Shown here: positions 14,319 through 14,532 of the stretch, in pieces
How the letters are laid out: the number at the start of each line of letters is the position of its first letter
Position numbering within the stretch: the stretch's first letter is position 1
From: Firmicutes bacterium UBA1739
GTDB taxonomy: Bacteria; Bacillota; Clostridia; Peptostreptococcales; Anaerovoracaceae
Assembly: GCA_002315385.1 (NCBI GenBank)
Contig: DCHZ01000039.1
Location: 1-14,532 of the forward strand
Length of the DNA stretch: 14,532 nucleotides
Reading direction: 5' to 3'
Position numbers and translations under genes: made by a program
The notes under the pieces: generated by a model
Database searches by the model: none
What the model was told of the DNA's origin: nothing
Seen by the model: only the letters and a program-made list of their open reading frames with translations

Positions 14319-14432
14319 TTGGCAGCTTCTTACTTTCCCGGGCAGTCACCCACCAAGTATCATCAGCGTTTGGGAGCTTAACTTCTGTGTTCGAGATGGG
14401 AACAGGTGTAGCCTCCCAGCTATTGCCACCAA
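14319..14432 (-). rRNA. rrf: 5S ribosomal RNA
   Basis: About 114 nt on the minus strand. The conserved core CACCTGTTCCCATCTCGAAC, then ACAGAAGTTAAGC, GATGATACTTGG and TGGGTGACTGCCCGGGA are standard bacterial 5S landmarks. The ends pair as helix I: TTGGTGGC with GCTGCCAA, allowing two wobbles. It is followed directly by a terminator, so it is the last gene of an rRNA operon whose 23S gene would lie beyond the right edge. Exact ends are set from the helix and may be off by one or two nt. Confidence 0.95.
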
Positions 14433-14445
14433 ATGTTTGCTTGTT

Positions 14446-14483
14446 AATTTTGCTTATTGCCTTTCCTTGCACTAAGCAAAATT
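14446..14483 (-). repeat. Hairpin in the spacer upstream of 5S, possible processing stem
   Basis: AATTTTGCTTA (14446-14456) and TAAGCAAAATT (14473-14483) are perfect 11-bp inverted arms with a 16-nt loop, ending about 13 nt before the 5S 5' end. It may guide cleavage of the precursor between 23S and 5S. One arm is part of direct repeat copy B. Confidence 0.6.
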
Positions 14484-14492
14484 CCCTGCACA
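14465..14492. repeat. Direct repeat flanking the 5S gene, copy B
   Basis: This 28-nt copy lies in the 23S-5S spacer and differs from copy A at two positions. Unlike copy A, its AAGCAAAATT part has a complementary arm nearby and forms the hairpin above. Confidence 0.75.
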
Positions 14493-14532
14493 AATCTATT
14501 GATCTGCTTTGAGTACCCTCAAAACCGAATAA
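14493..14532 (-). other. Right-edge rRNA spacer
   Basis: No gene is recognised. TTTGAG-TACC-CTCAAA (14508-14523) is a perfect 6-bp hairpin with a 4-nt loop. On the minus strand the edge reads TTATTCGGTTTTGAGGGTAC, which looks like spacer sequence between 23S (or a tRNA) and 5S; no rRNA or tRNA gene end can be placed. Confidence 0.5.

Noticed and set aside
14281..14493. 70-aa minus-strand reading frame
   Set aside because: It lies across the 5S rRNA gene and its terminator, so it is an accidental frame in RNA-coding DNA.
1..14532. CRISPR array, transposase, integrase or tRNA gene
   Set aside because: No regularly spaced repeats, no DDE, tyrosine or serine recombinase motifs, and no cloverleaf with a TTCGA-type T-loop were found on reading both strands.

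Overview
The window looks like a low-GC Gram-positive chromosome, most likely a Clostridia member close to the Lachnospiraceae. The grounds are the rplS-rbgA gene order, strong AGGAGG-type ribosome binding sites, TGn-TATAAT promoters, the style of the 5S rRNA, and recalled resemblance of several proteins to Lachnospiraceae families. No database search was possible, so family assignments rest on motifs and memory.

Left edge (1-643): the start of rbgA (ribosome-assembly GTPase) and the complete rplS (ribosomal protein L19), both on the minus strand, with an rplS promoter, a structured leader that may be the L19 autoregulatory element, and a terminator between the two genes.

Accessory block 1 (779-6779, minus strand) is a three-gene restriction-modification-like operon: a 75-aa XRE regulator, a 344-aa methyltransferase-like protein with no visible NPPY motif, and a 1558-aa multidomain enzyme. 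The large protein reads as GIY-YIG-like nuclease, SF2 helicase/translocase, Eco57I-type N6-adenine methylase and C-terminal HNH nuclease. It resembles single-chain Type ISP enzymes in size and order, but with a different N-terminal nuclease and a second nuclease at the other end. This is the most interesting system in the window.

Accessory block 2 (6852-8447, minus strand) is a lipoprotein with two DUF4352-like domains followed by a small multi-pass membrane protein, closed by a strong terminator. Block 3 (8464-10287) is a divergent pair: a helix-turn-helix protein on the minus strand and a membrane-anchored Hanks-type Ser/Thr kinase with DFN in place of DFG on the plus strand. Similar 21-nt hairpins lie downstream of both genes.

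Right part: a RluA-family pseudouridine synthase on the plus strand, then a purine-salvage cluster on the minus strand (mtaD deaminase, a 97-aa acidic protein of unknown function, trimeric purine nucleoside phosphorylase). MtaD deaminates SAH, MTA or adenosine, and PNP can phosphorolyse resulting nucleosides such as inosine. The window ends in an rRNA operon tail on the minus strand: a 5S rRNA with terminator, an upstream hairpin, and a 28-nt direct repeat on both sides of the 5S gene.
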